Shown one piece after another: positions 16,485 through 25,587 of a DNA stretch of 56,388 nt (position 1 is the first letter of the stretch; each line of letters begins with the position of its first letter). The stretch is from assembly GCF_000417505.1 (NCBI RefSeq), contig NZ_APHY01000003.1, forward strand, positions 1 to 56,388, written 5' to 3'. The DNA is from Megasphaera sp. NM10 (lineage in GTDB: Bacteria; Bacillota; Negativicutes; Veillonellales; Megasphaeraceae). A program made the position numbers and the translations under genes. A model generated the notes under the pieces. That model worked only from the letters and a program-made list of their open reading frames with translations. It made no database searches and had not been told where the DNA came from.

Positions 16485-19400
16485 ATGGCCGTTACAGTAT
16501 TATTGGGCAAGGCGGGAAGCGGCAAATCGACGCAGTGTTATCGGGAGATACAGGCCTGCGCGGCTGCCGGTGGCAAGACCCTGCTCCTTGTCCCGGACCA
16601 GGCGACATATGGTGCCGAACGCCATCTCGCCGAAAGTTCCGATGGACAGGGCTTTTTAGGGACGCAGGTTCTCGGCTTTTCCCGGCTGGCTTATAAAGTC
16701 TTCCAGGAACGGGGCCTGGAACACGCGTCGCTGTCGGAGTTAGCCCGCAAAATCATTTTGCAGCGCCTGCTGCACAAAGGGGAGAAAGAATTTTCCGTCT
16801 TGCAGACGGCGGCCAGGCAGCCGAATTTTGCCGATACGGCAGGCCGCTTCTTATGGGAATGCCGGTCTTTCTGCGTTACGCCGGAAGCCCTGCGCCAGGC
16901 GGCTGAAGCCGTCCCCAGCCCGACCCTGTCGCACAAGCTGGAAGATATTTCCCGGCTCTATGAAGCGTATCAGGCCTTTCTGGCAGACCACTTCGGCTCG
17001 GCAGATGATACGATGACTCTGCTGGCCCGGGAAATCGGGCATTATTCCTTCCTCCAGGGCGCCCATGTCTGGGTCGATGGCTTCCAGTGGTTCACACCGC
17101 AGCAGATGGAAATCCTGCGGCAGATAGAGCGCGCAGCCTCGAAGGTGACGATTACCCTGACCATCGATGAAGCGCATCTGGCACAGCAGCTGCGGGAAAC
17201 GGCCTTGTTCCACCGGGCTTACGAAGTCTATCGCGATATAAAGACACTCTTTCCCCATATGGAAACGGCTGTCGTCGAAAAGCGGCCGGCCGGCCCGCTG
17301 ACGGCCTTTCGCGATGCTTTTTTCCAGACCGTCCCGGCCAGCATGGACCGGCCCGTATCGGCCCTGGAAATCTGGGAATGTCCCGACAGGGATGGAGAAA
17401 TCGACAGCGTTGCCCGGAAAATCGCAGCGCTCTGCCGTCAGGGCTATCGTTATCGCGACTTCCTGGTCCTGGCCCGGACGAGTGACTTGTACCACGACCG
17501 GGTCGAACGCATTTTCCGGCGCTATGGGATTCCCTGCTTCAGCGACTATCGCCGGCCTATGACCAGCCATCCCGCCGCCGAGGCCATTTCCGCCCTGTTC
17601 GGCGTCTTCCGCAGCCGCTGGTCTCATGAGTCGCTCTTCCGCCTGCTCAAGACGGACCTCTTTCCCGTCAGCCGCCATGACGTCGACGATTTGGAAAACT
17701 ATTGCCTCGCTTACGGCATCCAGGGGCGTCACTGGCTGAGGGATGCTGAGTGGACTTACGGCCGCCGGCAGGAACAGCCCCAGGTCATCGACGAACGGGA
17801 AGAAGCGCACCTCCAGCGCATGAATGCCATACGCCAGCGCGTGCGGGACATTTTGTTCCCCTGCTGGGAAGAAGCCCAGGAAGAACATAGCCTGCGCGAC
17901 TGGTGTACCTTGTTGTATCACTGGCTGTGCCGGCTGGACATCCCGTCAGTACTGCGCCAGTGGCAGGAAGAAGATGAGCAGTCGGGCCTTGCCGAAGAAG
18001 GCAAGGAGCACGAGCAGGTCTGGAAGCGTATCGGGACGTTCCTCAATGAAATCGTCAGTCTTTGCGGTGACGATGAAACGGACCTCGATGAATTTTCCCA
18101 AATCGTCGAAGATGGCCTGGCCAATTTGAAGTTCAGCCTTATCCCGCCGACGCTGGATCACGTCACTTTGACGGCTGTCGAACGAGGCTATACGATGCAG
18201 GCCAAGGTCGTCTTTCTCTGCGGTGTCAATGACGGCGTCTTCCCTCAGCATAGCCAGGAAGAAGGGCTGTTCAGCGATAAAGAACGGCACCGCCTGGCTG
18301 ATCTGGGCATCGTCCTCGGACCGGGGAGCCGCTTCCGCTCTTTCCAGGAACGCTTCTTGTTCTATTTAGGGGCGACCCGGGCTGCGGAACGGTTCATCAT
18401 ATCTTACGTCGTCGCTGACGATGACGGCAGTGCCATGGAAAAAGCGTCGTGGATCCATCAGCTCCGGGATAAAGGCTATGTAGCTGACATCATCCGCCAA
18501 AAGGCCAAGGTACAGCCCGGCCGGGAAGGGGATTACCTGCTGGCCCTGCCGGCGGCTCTCGATTACCTTCCCGGTCACTTGCGGCCGGCTGCCAATGGCG
18601 AAGCTGTCGGGGATATATGGTGGGCCCTCTATGACTGGGCCTGGCAGCATGGCTGGCGCCATCAGGCCGTGCGCGCCGTCCAGGGCCTGTTCCATACGAA
18701 CCTGCCTGTCACCCTGCCGGAATCGTTGGTGCGCCGCCTCTTTGCGCCGGACGGGACGCTGCGCGGGTCGGTCACTAAGTTCGAGCAGTACCGCAGCTGT
18801 CCCTTTGCTTATTTTTCCCGCTATGGCCTTGGCCTGGAAGAACGGCCGCGCTATCAGTTCGCTGCACCAGACCTGGGCATGCTGGTCCACGGCGCCCTGC
18901 GCATCATCGGGGAACGGCTGCTGCGGGAACAGAAACAGTGGCATGACATTCCCGACGCAGACGTCCCGGCCATCTGCCGCCAGGCGACGGATGAACTGGC
19001 GCCGCAGGTCCAGCACGATATCCTCATGTCCAACGCCTATTTCGCCCAGATAAAGGAACGGCTCATCCAGACCCTGACCCGGACGGTACGACGCCTCAGC
19101 GCTTTCAGTGCCGTTTCCGATTTCCATATGGAAGGGCTGGAAAAATCCTTCGGCCGTCCGGGCAGTCCCTGGGAAGCCCTGCGCTTTACCTTGAAGAATG
19201 GCCTGCAAGTCGTCGTCACCGGCCAGATCGACCGCATCGATACTTTGCGCCAGGGGGACCATAAATACGTCGTCATCATCGACTATAAGTCCGGCCGGAA
19301 ACAGCTCGACATCAGCCAGATTTTCACGGGCCTGGAACTGCAGCTTTTGACGTATATGTTCGTGGCTTTGCTGAATATTGGCGGCGATGCCATTCCGGCT

Positions 19401-19895
19401 GCCGTCCTATACTGTTACGTCCGCAATGATAAGGTATCCCTGGAATACCGCGTCAGTGAGGAAGACAAGAAGAAACTCTACGATGCCAAAGGGAAGCTGA
19501 CCGGTTTCTACCTCGACGACGGCCAGGTCATGCAGCAGCTGGATACGTCGATGCAGGGCTTTTCCGATTTCCTCAACTTGCGGCTGAAAAAAGACGGGAC
19601 CCTGAGCGATTCGTCCCACACGCTCTATAATGAAGCAGGCTGGAGCCACCTGCTCGACTGGGCGGCCCGGCAGATACGCGATATTGCCGGCCATATCGGC
19701 GACGGTGATATTTCCATCCATCCCATCCTCATGGGCCAGCAGGCGCCGTGCAGCTATTGCCCTTACCGGCCGGTCTGCCGGTTCGATGTCGCCGTTGCCG
19801 GCAATACGTATGACGCGGCGGGACGGGAAGATACAGACGAGATGATTCAAAAGATGTTTGATGAAGGAGATGACGAACATGGCCTGGACGAATGA
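16485..19895 (+). CDS. addB: ATP-dependent helicase/deoxyribonuclease subunit B
   Basis: 1136 aa, normal for AddB. Walker-A-like GKAGSGKS at residues 8-15, no full helicase motif set in the middle, and a C-terminal RecB-type nuclease domain with QIDRIDTLRQ and VVIIDYKSGRK. The iron-sulfur staple is present: one cysteine at YRSCPFAYF (~residue 770) and the C-terminal CSYCPYRPVC cluster (~1088-1097). With AddA it processes double-strand DNA ends for recombination, the Firmicute counterpart of RecBCD. Strong AAGGAGG ribosome site. The stop overlaps the start of addA, so the subunits are translationally coupled. Confidence 0.95.
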   Translation: MAVTVLLGKAGSGKSTQCYREIQACAAAGGKTLLLVPDQATYGAERHLAESSDGQGFLGTQVLGFSRLAYKVFQERGLEHASLSELARKIILQRLLHKGEKEFSVLQTAARQPNFADTAGRFLWECRSFCVTPEALRQAAEAVPSPTLSHKLEDISRLYEAYQAFLADHFGSADDTMTLLAREIGHYSFLQGAHVWVDGFQWFTPQQMEILRQIERAASKVTITLTIDEAHLAQQLRETALFHRAYEVYRDIKTLFPHMETAVVEKRPAGPLTAFRDAFFQTVPASMDRPVSALEIWECPDRDGEIDSVARKIAALCRQGYRYRDFLVLARTSDLYHDRVERIFRRYGIPCFSDYRRPMTSHPAAEAISALFGVFRSRWSHESLFRLLKTDLFPVSRHDVDDLENYCLAYGIQGRHWLRDAEWTYGRRQEQPQVIDEREEAHLQRMNAIRQRVRDILFPCWEEAQEEHSLRDWCTLLYHWLCRLDIPSVLRQWQEEDEQSGLAEEGKEHEQVWKRIGTFLNEIVSLCGDDETDLDEFSQIVEDGLANLKFSLIPPTLDHVTLTAVERGYTMQAKVVFLCGVNDGVFPQHSQEEGLFSDKERHRLADLGIVLGPGSRFRSFQERFLFYLGATRAAERFIISYVVADDDGSAMEKASWIHQLRDKGYVADIIRQKAKVQPGREGDYLLALPAALDYLPGHLRPAANGEAVGDIWWALYDWAWQHGWRHQAVRAVQGLFHTNLPVTLPESLVRRLFAPDGTLRGSVTKFEQYRSCPFAYFSRYGLGLEERPRYQFAAPDLGMLVHGALRIIGERLLREQKQWHDIPDADVPAICRQATDELAPQVQHDILMSNAYFAQIKERLIQTLTRTVRRLSAFSAVSDFHMEGLEKSFGRPGSPWEALRFTLKNGLQVVVTGQIDRIDTLRQGDHKYVVIIDYKSGRKQLDISQIFTGLELQLLTYMFVALLNIGGDAIPAAVLYCYVRNDKVSLEYRVSEEDKKKLYDAKGKLTGFYLDDGQVMQQLDTSMQGFSDFLNLRLKKDGTLSDSSHTLYNEAGWSHLLDWAARQIRDIAGHIGDGDISIHPILMGQQAPCSYCPYRPVCRFDVAVAGNTYDAAGREDTDEMIQKMFDEGDDEHGLDE

Positions 19896-22800
19896 GCAGC
19901 AGGCAGCCATCGACAGCCGGGGGCAGACGCTGCTCCTGTCGGCGGCGGCCGGTTCCGGGAAGACGGCTGTCCTGGTGGAACGCATCATCCGCCGCCTCCT
20001 GGACAAGGAATATCCCATTGATATTACGGAATTACTGGTCGTCACCTTTACCAAGGCCGCCGCGGCCGAAATGCGCGACCGCATCGGGACGGCCCTGATG
20101 AAGGCCTTGTCGGAAACGAAGGATCCCCGCGTCGAACGCCAGCTGGCCTTATTGCCATCGGCCCAGATTTCGACGCTCCATGCTTTTTGTCAGCATGTCA
20201 TCCGTAAGTATTTCTATACCATCGACCTGGATCCGGCTTTTTCCATTGCCGGTGAAGAAGAATTGAACCTCTTGCGCCGCCAGGTCCTGGAAGACGTCTT
20301 CTTGTCTTACTATGAAGACGATGAGAAAGCGTCCATCCTCTATCCGCTGGCCGATATGTTTGGCAGCGACCGCGGCGATGACATCCTCATGGATACAGTA
20401 AGCCGCATGTATACCTATGCCCGCAGCCTGGCCTGGCCGGAACATTGGCTGAAAGAGGCAGCCCGAGCTTATGACGTGGCGCCGGACGCCGTCATCGACG
20501 ATATGGTCTGGGCCGGCCCCATCAAGGATGCCGTCCGCCGTATCCTTGAAGAAGATGCCCACCTCTATGACGGCGTGCTCTATCACCTGCGCCAGCGCGA
20601 AGCCTTTGCGCCGGCCTGCGATACCTTCGTGGCTGAACAGGCAGCTCTCCGGCAGGCCGCCCAGGCCCGGTCCTGGAATGATTTGAACCGCTTTGTCCGG
20701 GCCATCGACTTCCCGCGCCTGAAGTCACTGCGGAAATTATCGGATGACGATAAAGCCGTCTGGGAACGGTGCAAGAAAGTGCGCGACGATGTCAAGAAAG
20801 ACGTGATCAAGACCTTGCAGTCCGTCTATTTCTCGGCGACGCCGGAAGAATGGCTCGACGGCATGCGGGCCATGAAACCCGTCATGGATGGCCTGGTGAC
20901 GCTGACCCTGGATTTTGCCAAAGCTTATGGGGCGGCGAAGAAGGAAAAGGGCTGGATCGATTTCAGCGACTTGGAACATTTCTGCCTGCAGATCCTCCTC
21001 GCCCCCGATGCATCGCCGGAACATCCCGTGCCGTCGGCGGCAGCCGAAGAGCTGCGCAGCCAGTATGAAGAGGTCTTCATCGACGAATACCAGGATACGA
21101 ACGGCGTCCAGGAACTCATTACCCGCCTCGTTTCCGGTGAGGACAACCGTTTCATGGTCGGCGACATCAAGCAGAGCATCTATCGCTTCCGCCTGGCCGA
21201 CCCGACGCTGTTCCTGGAGAAATACCAGTCTTTCAGCCGCGATGAAAAAGCCGTGCAGCGCTGCATCGACCTGGGGCGGAATTTCCGCAGCGTTCCGGTC
21301 GTCCTCGACGCCGTGAACGCTGTCTTCTCGCGGGCCATGACGGCAGAAGCGGCCGGCATGGATTATGGTGAACGGGAAAAACTCTACGCCGGCCGGCAGG
21401 CTCCGGACGATGAACGCTGGATCGGCGGGCCTGTCGAAGTCGACATCGTGCCGACGCCGAGTGACGAGGAAGACGACGACGGCAGCACGGCCTTTGAAAA
21501 GGAATGCCGCTTCATTGCCGGCCGCATCGGCGAGCTCCTGGCCAGCGGCCGCATGGCAGCCCGCAAAGACGGCACGCTGGAGCCCTTGTCTTATCGCCAT
21601 ATCGTCGTCCTCCTGCGCTCCATGGCCGGCAAGGCCGACGTCCTCATCCAGGCCCTGCAGGAAGGAGGCATCCCGTCATATGCCGAACAGAGTGGCGGTT
21701 ATTTTGCCGCCGTCGAAGTCCAGGTCATGCTGGCCCTCCTGCGCTGTATCGATAATCCCGAACAGGACCTGGCCATGGCGGCTGTCCTGCGGTCGCCTTT
21801 GGTCGGCCTGGATGAGACGGCCCTGGCCGGTGTCCGCCTGGCCGGTGACGGGACGCTGTGGCAGAACCTGCCGGCCTTTGTTGCTTCGCTGCCCGACGGC
21901 GTAGATGAAAAAGAGGACCTGCAGCAGTTCATGGCCGCCTTTGATTCGTGGCGCACGTACAGCCGCCGCCACGGCGTGGCAGAACTCTTGCAGCGCCTGT
22001 ATGATGATACGGCTTATGTCGACTTCGTCGGGGCCATGCCTGGCGGCGACGTGCGCCAGGCCAATCTGAAAGCCCTGTACGACCGGGCCCGGCAGTACGA
22101 AGAAGCCGGCTTCCGCGGCCTCTTCCGCTACCTGCAGCTCATGGATAAGATGAAAGAAGACGGCCTGGACCTGGCGCCGGCTAAAGTCGTCAGTGAAAAG
22201 GAAGACGTCGTGCGCATCATGAGTATCCATAAGAGCAAGGGCCTGGAATTCCCCGTCGTCTTCGTCGCCGATATGGGCAAGGCCTTCAACCGCCGCGACA
22301 CGCAGGACCAGATACTCTTTCACAATCGCCTGGGCATCGGTCTCAAGCAGTATGACCCGGAATGGCGCATATCCTATCCGACGCTCATCTGGAGCGGTAT
22401 CGCCGCCCAGCTGCGCTGGGAAGGGACGGCCGAAGAAGAGCGCATCCTCTATGTCGCCATGACCCGCGCCAGGGACCAGCTTATCCTGACGGGCCACAGC
22501 AGCCACATCGACCGTGACTGGCAGCGCTGGACGAGCCACCTCAATCCGGCTCAGGCCAAATCGTATTTCGACTGGGTCATGCCGGCTGCCCTGGCCCCCT
22601 TCGGGGCCAAGGCCGATGCTGATTATGCCCGTCCCGGTGCGGCCTGGCAGGATGCGGTCTGGCAGGTGCGCATCGCCAAGGCCGTCCCGGCAGGGACTGT
22701 TGAAGAAGGCGCCTATGATGGGGAACCGCGGCTGGAAGCCCTGCGGCGCGGCGACTTGACCGGCACGCCTGTCCCGTCCTGGCTGGACGAACAGTTATCC

Positions 22801-23514
22801 TGGCAGTATGCCTATCCCCAGGCTGTCCGGACAGCGGCCAAGTTTTCCGTATCCGAAGTCAAGCGGCGATATCAGGAACTGCACAGCGATGAACTGCAAG
22901 ACGAAGCCGCCCTGTCTGTCCCGGCTGCGGCCGTCATCCCGCCGGCGCCCGGTGAGGACGATGCCTTTGCCGCCCTGCCGCCCTGGCTGGCCGGAGAAGA
23001 AGCGGCTGTCAGCGGAGCTCAGCGCGGGACGGCCCTGCACAAGGCCTTGCAGTATATCACGCCGGCTGCCGATCAGACGACGGCGACTTTGCGTCGTGAA
23101 ATCGACGCCTTTGTCCGCCAGGGCCTGTTGAGCCGGGAAGAGGCCAAGCTGGTCTATGTGCCGGTCCTGGCAGCTTTCTGTCAGTCCGATATAGGCCGGC
23201 GCATGGCCGAATCGCCGGAGCTGCATCGCGAATATCCCTTCACTGTCCTGTTAGCTGGCGGCGATCCTCTGCCTGAGACAGAAACGGGCGAACAGATTTT
23301 GATCCAAGGGGTCATCGACTGCCTTTTCCGCGAAGATGATGCCTGGATCCTCGTCGATTATAAGTCGGACCGGCTGGAAACGGCAGACGCCTTCCGCAGA
23401 CGCTATGCCGTCCAGCTGGCATTATACAAGCGGGCTGTCGAACAGATTACGCACCGGCCCGTCGAAGAAACGTACATTTATAGCTTACATCTACAACAAG
23501 AAATCAGACTATAA
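19879..23514 (+). CDS. addA: ATP-dependent helicase/deoxyribonuclease subunit A
   Basis: 1211 aa from the ATG at 19879 (AAGGAG 9 bases upstream), overlapping the end of addB by 17 bases. UvrD/Rep superfamily 1 helicase: Walker A SAAAGSGKT (~residues 23-31), VVTFTKAAAAEMRDRI, Walker B FIDEYQDTN (~402-410), MSIHKSKGLEFPVVFV and LYVAMTRARDQLIL. The C-terminal nuclease domain ends with IQGVIDCLFREDDAWILVDY and KSDR (about 1145-1165) holding the catalytic Asp and Lys. Works with AddB in DNA-end resection and recombination. Only 21 bases separate it from the serine dehydratase genes. Confidence 0.96.
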   Translation: MAWTNEQQAAIDSRGQTLLLSAAAGSGKTAVLVERIIRRLLDKEYPIDITELLVVTFTKAAAAEMRDRIGTALMKALSETKDPRVERQLALLPSAQISTLHAFCQHVIRKYFYTIDLDPAFSIAGEEELNLLRRQVLEDVFLSYYEDDEKASILYPLADMFGSDRGDDILMDTVSRMYTYARSLAWPEHWLKEAARAYDVAPDAVIDDMVWAGPIKDAVRRILEEDAHLYDGVLYHLRQREAFAPACDTFVAEQAALRQAAQARSWNDLNRFVRAIDFPRLKSLRKLSDDDKAVWERCKKVRDDVKKDVIKTLQSVYFSATPEEWLDGMRAMKPVMDGLVTLTLDFAKAYGAAKKEKGWIDFSDLEHFCLQILLAPDASPEHPVPSAAAEELRSQYEEVFIDEYQDTNGVQELITRLVSGEDNRFMVGDIKQSIYRFRLADPTLFLEKYQSFSRDEKAVQRCIDLGRNFRSVPVVLDAVNAVFSRAMTAEAAGMDYGEREKLYAGRQAPDDERWIGGPVEVDIVPTPSDEEDDDGSTAFEKECRFIAGRIGELLASGRMAARKDGTLEPLSYRHIVVLLRSMAGKADVLIQALQEGGIPSYAEQSGGYFAAVEVQVMLALLRCIDNPEQDLAMAAVLRSPLVGLDETALAGVRLAGDGTLWQNLPAFVASLPDGVDEKEDLQQFMAAFDSWRTYSRRHGVAELLQRLYDDTAYVDFVGAMPGGDVRQANLKALYDRARQYEEAGFRGLFRYLQLMDKMKEDGLDLAPAKVVSEKEDVVRIMSIHKSKGLEFPVVFVADMGKAFNRRDTQDQILFHNRLGIGLKQYDPEWRISYPTLIWSGIAAQLRWEGTAEEERILYVAMTRARDQLILTGHSSHIDRDWQRWTSHLNPAQAKSYFDWVMPAALAPFGAKADADYARPGAAWQDAVWQVRIAKAVPAGTVEEGAYDGEPRLEALRRGDLTGTPVPSWLDEQLSWQYAYPQAVRTAAKFSVSEVKRRYQELHSDELQDEAALSVPAAAVIPPAPGEDDAFAALPPWLAGEEAAVSGAQRGTALHKALQYITPAADQTTATLRREIDAFVRQGLLSREEAKLVYVPVLAAFCQSDIGRRMAESPELHREYPFTVLLAGGDPLPETETGEQILIQGVIDCLFREDDAWILVDYKSDRLETADAFRRRYAVQLALYKRAVEQITHRPVEETYIYSLHLQQEIRL

Positions 23515-23535
23515 AAACTGTAAGGAGGTTTTCTC

Positions 23536-24195
23536 ATGGGAGTTTTTGATGTGGTCGGCCCTGTCATGATCGGGCCGTCCAGTTCCCACACGGCGGGTGC
23601 CGCCCGGATTGGCCTCATGGCCCGGGAAATCCTGAAAGATGAACCGAAAAAGGCGGTCATCACTGTCTATGGTTCTTTTGCCAAGACCTATAAGGGTCAC
23701 GGTACGGACCGGGCCCTCGTCGCCGGCCTGCTCGGCTTTTCTGCCGACGATGTCCGCCTGCGCACGTCCTTTGCCATTGCCGCAGACCAGGGCCTGGCTA
23801 TTGAATTCCACCGGTCCGATGAAGAAGTGGACCATCCCAACACGGTACGCATCGCCATGACCGGCGCGTCTGGCCGGAAGATGGAAGTCCTCGGCGTCTC
23901 CCTGGGTGGCGGTAAAATCGAAATCCGCGAAATCAACGGGGCAGAAGTGGCCCTGAATGGGGAAGAACATACACTGATTACGGTCCACAGGGACCAGCCG
24001 GGCATCATCGCCCAGGCGACGACGGTCCTGGCCATCGGTCATATCAATGTATCGAATATGCGCGTCTTCCGCAGTGCCAAGAACGAAACAGCCGTCATGA
24101 TCGTCTGCACGGACAGCCCTGTTCCCAATGAAATCGTCCACATGATACAGAATATTACAGCCATTGAAAGCGTCGTCACGCTGCTGCCGCTCTAG
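23536..24195 (+). CDS. sdaAB: L-serine dehydratase, iron-sulfur type, beta subunit
   Basis: 219 aa. GVFDVVGPVMIGPSSSHTAG at the N-terminus is the hallmark of the beta domain; residues ~145-219 form an ACT regulatory domain (TVHRDQPGIIAQATTVLA). With the alpha subunit it deaminates L-serine to pyruvate and ammonia, a fermentative route in anaerobes. Excellent AAGGAGG site. The gene sits 21 bases after addA and 10 bases before sdaAA. Confidence 0.95.
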   Translation: MGVFDVVGPVMIGPSSSHTAGAARIGLMAREILKDEPKKAVITVYGSFAKTYKGHGTDRALVAGLLGFSADDVRLRTSFAIAADQGLAIEFHRSDEEVDHPNTVRIAMTGASGRKMEVLGVSLGGGKIEIREINGAEVALNGEEHTLITVHRDQPGIIAQATTVLAIGHINVSNMRVFRSAKNETAVMIVCTDSPVPNEIVHMIQNITAIESVVTLLPL

Positions 24196-24205
24196 GAGGA
24201 ATAAG

Positions 24206-25090
24206 ATGTATAAATATGAATATAAGACCCTTCATGACTTATTGGCCCTGGCAGAAAAAGAAAAGACGACTCTGTCAGACATCGTCGTGCGTCATGAAGT
24301 AGAGTCGTCAGAAGAACTGGAAGAAAAAGTACGGGCCATCATGGCCAGCCGTCTCGATGTGTTCCAGGAATCCATCGATGCCGGCATGAAGGACCCGGGA
24401 AAATCGGTCAGCGGCCTCGTCGGCGGCGATGCCCATAAACTGGCTGAAAAGGCGCCGAATTTACTGGGCCCCTTGGCGCATAAGGCGGCTGTCTATGCCC
24501 TGGCCGTCAGTGAAGCCAATGCCAAGATGTTCAAAATCGTCGCCTGCCCGACAGCCGGTTCCTGCGGCATCGTGCCGGCCGTCATGATGGCCGCTGCCGA
24601 AGAAATGCAGACGCCCCGTCCCGTACTGGTCGATGCTTTGTTCACGGCAGCGGGTATCGGCGCCGTCGTTTCCCGCAATGCCTCTGTCGCCGGTGCCGTC
24701 GGCGGCTGCCAGGCCGAATGTGGGACGGCTGCGGCTATGGCGGCAGCGGCCGTAGCCGAAATGGCCGGCGGCGATAACGATACGATCCTCCAGGCCTTTG
24801 CCCTGTGCATGAAAAACACGCTGGGCCTGGCCTGCGATCCCGTAGCGGGCCTGGTCGAAGTGCCCTGTGTCAAGCGCAATGCCGTCTTTGCCGTTGAAGC
24901 CCTGGCGGCTGCTGAAATGGCCCTGGCCGGCATCAAGAGCGTCATCCCGCCAGATGAAGTCATTGCGGCCATGGCGGAAATCGGCCGCCTCATGCCAGTC
25001 GCCCTGAAAGAAACCTCCGATGGCGGCCTGGCCCGGACCGAAACGGGGAAGGCCATCGCCGCTCGATTAGAAAAAGCGATGGAAGAGTGA
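24206..25090 (+). CDS. sdaAA: L-serine dehydratase, iron-sulfur type, alpha subunit
   Basis: 294 aa from ATG 24206 behind TAGGAGGA. Carries the cysteines that hold the oxygen-labile 4Fe-4S cluster: PTAGSCGIVPAV, GGCQAECGTAAA, and LACDPVAGLVEVPC. Partner of the beta subunit just upstream. No terminator hairpin is obvious right after the stop codon; the next feature is a small reverse-strand ORF. Confidence 0.95.
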   Translation: MYKYEYKTLHDLLALAEKEKTTLSDIVVRHEVESSEELEEKVRAIMASRLDVFQESIDAGMKDPGKSVSGLVGGDAHKLAEKAPNLLGPLAHKAAVYALAVSEANAKMFKIVACPTAGSCGIVPAVMMAAAEEMQTPRPVLVDALFTAAGIGAVVSRNASVAGAVGGCQAECGTAAAMAAAAVAEMAGGDNDTILQAFALCMKNTLGLACDPVAGLVEVPCVKRNAVFAVEALAAAEMALAGIKSVIPPDEVIAAMAEIGRLMPVALKETSDGGLARTETGKAIAARLEKAMEE

Positions 25091-25099
25091 GGCTGCCTT

Positions 25100-25285
25100 T
25101 TACGCCTCCCCGTCCTGGAGTCCCGGCTGGTTCTGTGCCAGTGCCGGCTGGCCTTCGAGACGGCGGTATATCATACGGCACAGGCTGGCAGAAACGGGAG
25201 CATCCTTGGGCTGGCAGGCGAATTCGAGGATCAGTTCAGCTTCAAAACGGTTTAATTCTACCCAGCGTACCTTCAATGTAGTCAT
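25100..25285 (-). CDS. Small protein of unknown function
   Basis: 61 aa on the strand opposite to the surrounding genes. The N-terminal half (TTLKVRWVELNRFEAELILE) looks like a folded, soluble protein with beta and helix patterns; the tail is low-complexity. AAAGGG lies immediately before the ATG, which is too close, and 9 bases before the TTG at codon 4, so the true start may be that TTG (25276). A TATAGT hexamer lies upstream. I recognise no family. Could be spurious, but it fills an otherwise empty gap. Confidence 0.4.
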   Translation of the reverse strand: MTTLKVRWVELNRFEAELILEFACQPKDAPVSASLCRMIYRRLEGQPALAQNQPGLQDGEA

Positions 25286-25373
25286 CCCTTTGCGGTTAAT
25301 ATAGTGCGTTCCATTCTCCTTTATTCTACTATACCGTCCTGCCTTTTACAAGGCGCGCCGAAGGCGCTGTGAT

Positions 25374-25402
25374 TTGACAATTTCCCTATTTATTGATATG
25401 AT
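25374..25402 (+). promoter_or_regulatory. Strong promoter for a candidate structured RNA
   Basis: Consensus TTGACA (25374-25379), 17-bp gap, TATGAT (25397-25402); predicted start of transcription near 25409, 179 bases before the next start codon. Confidence 0.75.
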
Positions 25403-25408
25403 ATATCC

Positions 25409-25523
25409 CGTCAATTGAACAGGCGATGAGATTCAGTGAATCCCTCCGGCACGAACCCTGAGGGCTAAAAAGTCTATCGTCATGATAGTGGAGAGGGGCT
25501 TCGCGTTCGCGGCGCCCCTTTTT
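25409..25523 (+). ncRNA. Candidate structured leader or small RNA with its own terminator
   Basis: About 115 bases from predicted start to terminator. Visible pairings: GGCGAT (25422-25427) with ATCGTC (25476-25481) closing a domain; inside it GATTC-AGT-GAATC (25429-25441) and CCCTC/GAGGG (25442-25464); an alternative CTATC/GATAG hairpin (25474-25488); then the terminator. The alternative hairpin competes with the closing stem, as in a switch. I could not match TPP, FMN, SAM, cobalamin, lysine, purine, fluoride, ZTP, c-di-GMP, guanidine, preQ1, Mn or T-box consensus elements by eye. It may be a new cis-regulator of the SUFU/FAD-subunit/yqeC genes or an independent small RNA. Confidence 0.5.
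25494..25523 (+). terminator. Intrinsic terminator of the candidate RNA
   Basis: AGGGGC (25494-25499) pairs with GCCCCT (25514-25519), with an inner CGCG/CGCG helix, followed by a run of five T. It lies 65 bases before the next start codon. Confidence 0.75.
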
Positions 25524-25587
25524 GGTTGCCCAGAGCGGGCTCATTTATGTTATAATGAAGCTGAATATAACGAAAAGGGGGGATTCG

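Noticed and set aside
25409-25523. Known riboswitch class upstream of the SUFU gene
   Set aside because: No consensus core of the classes I could recall fits; left as an unassigned candidate rather than forced into a family.
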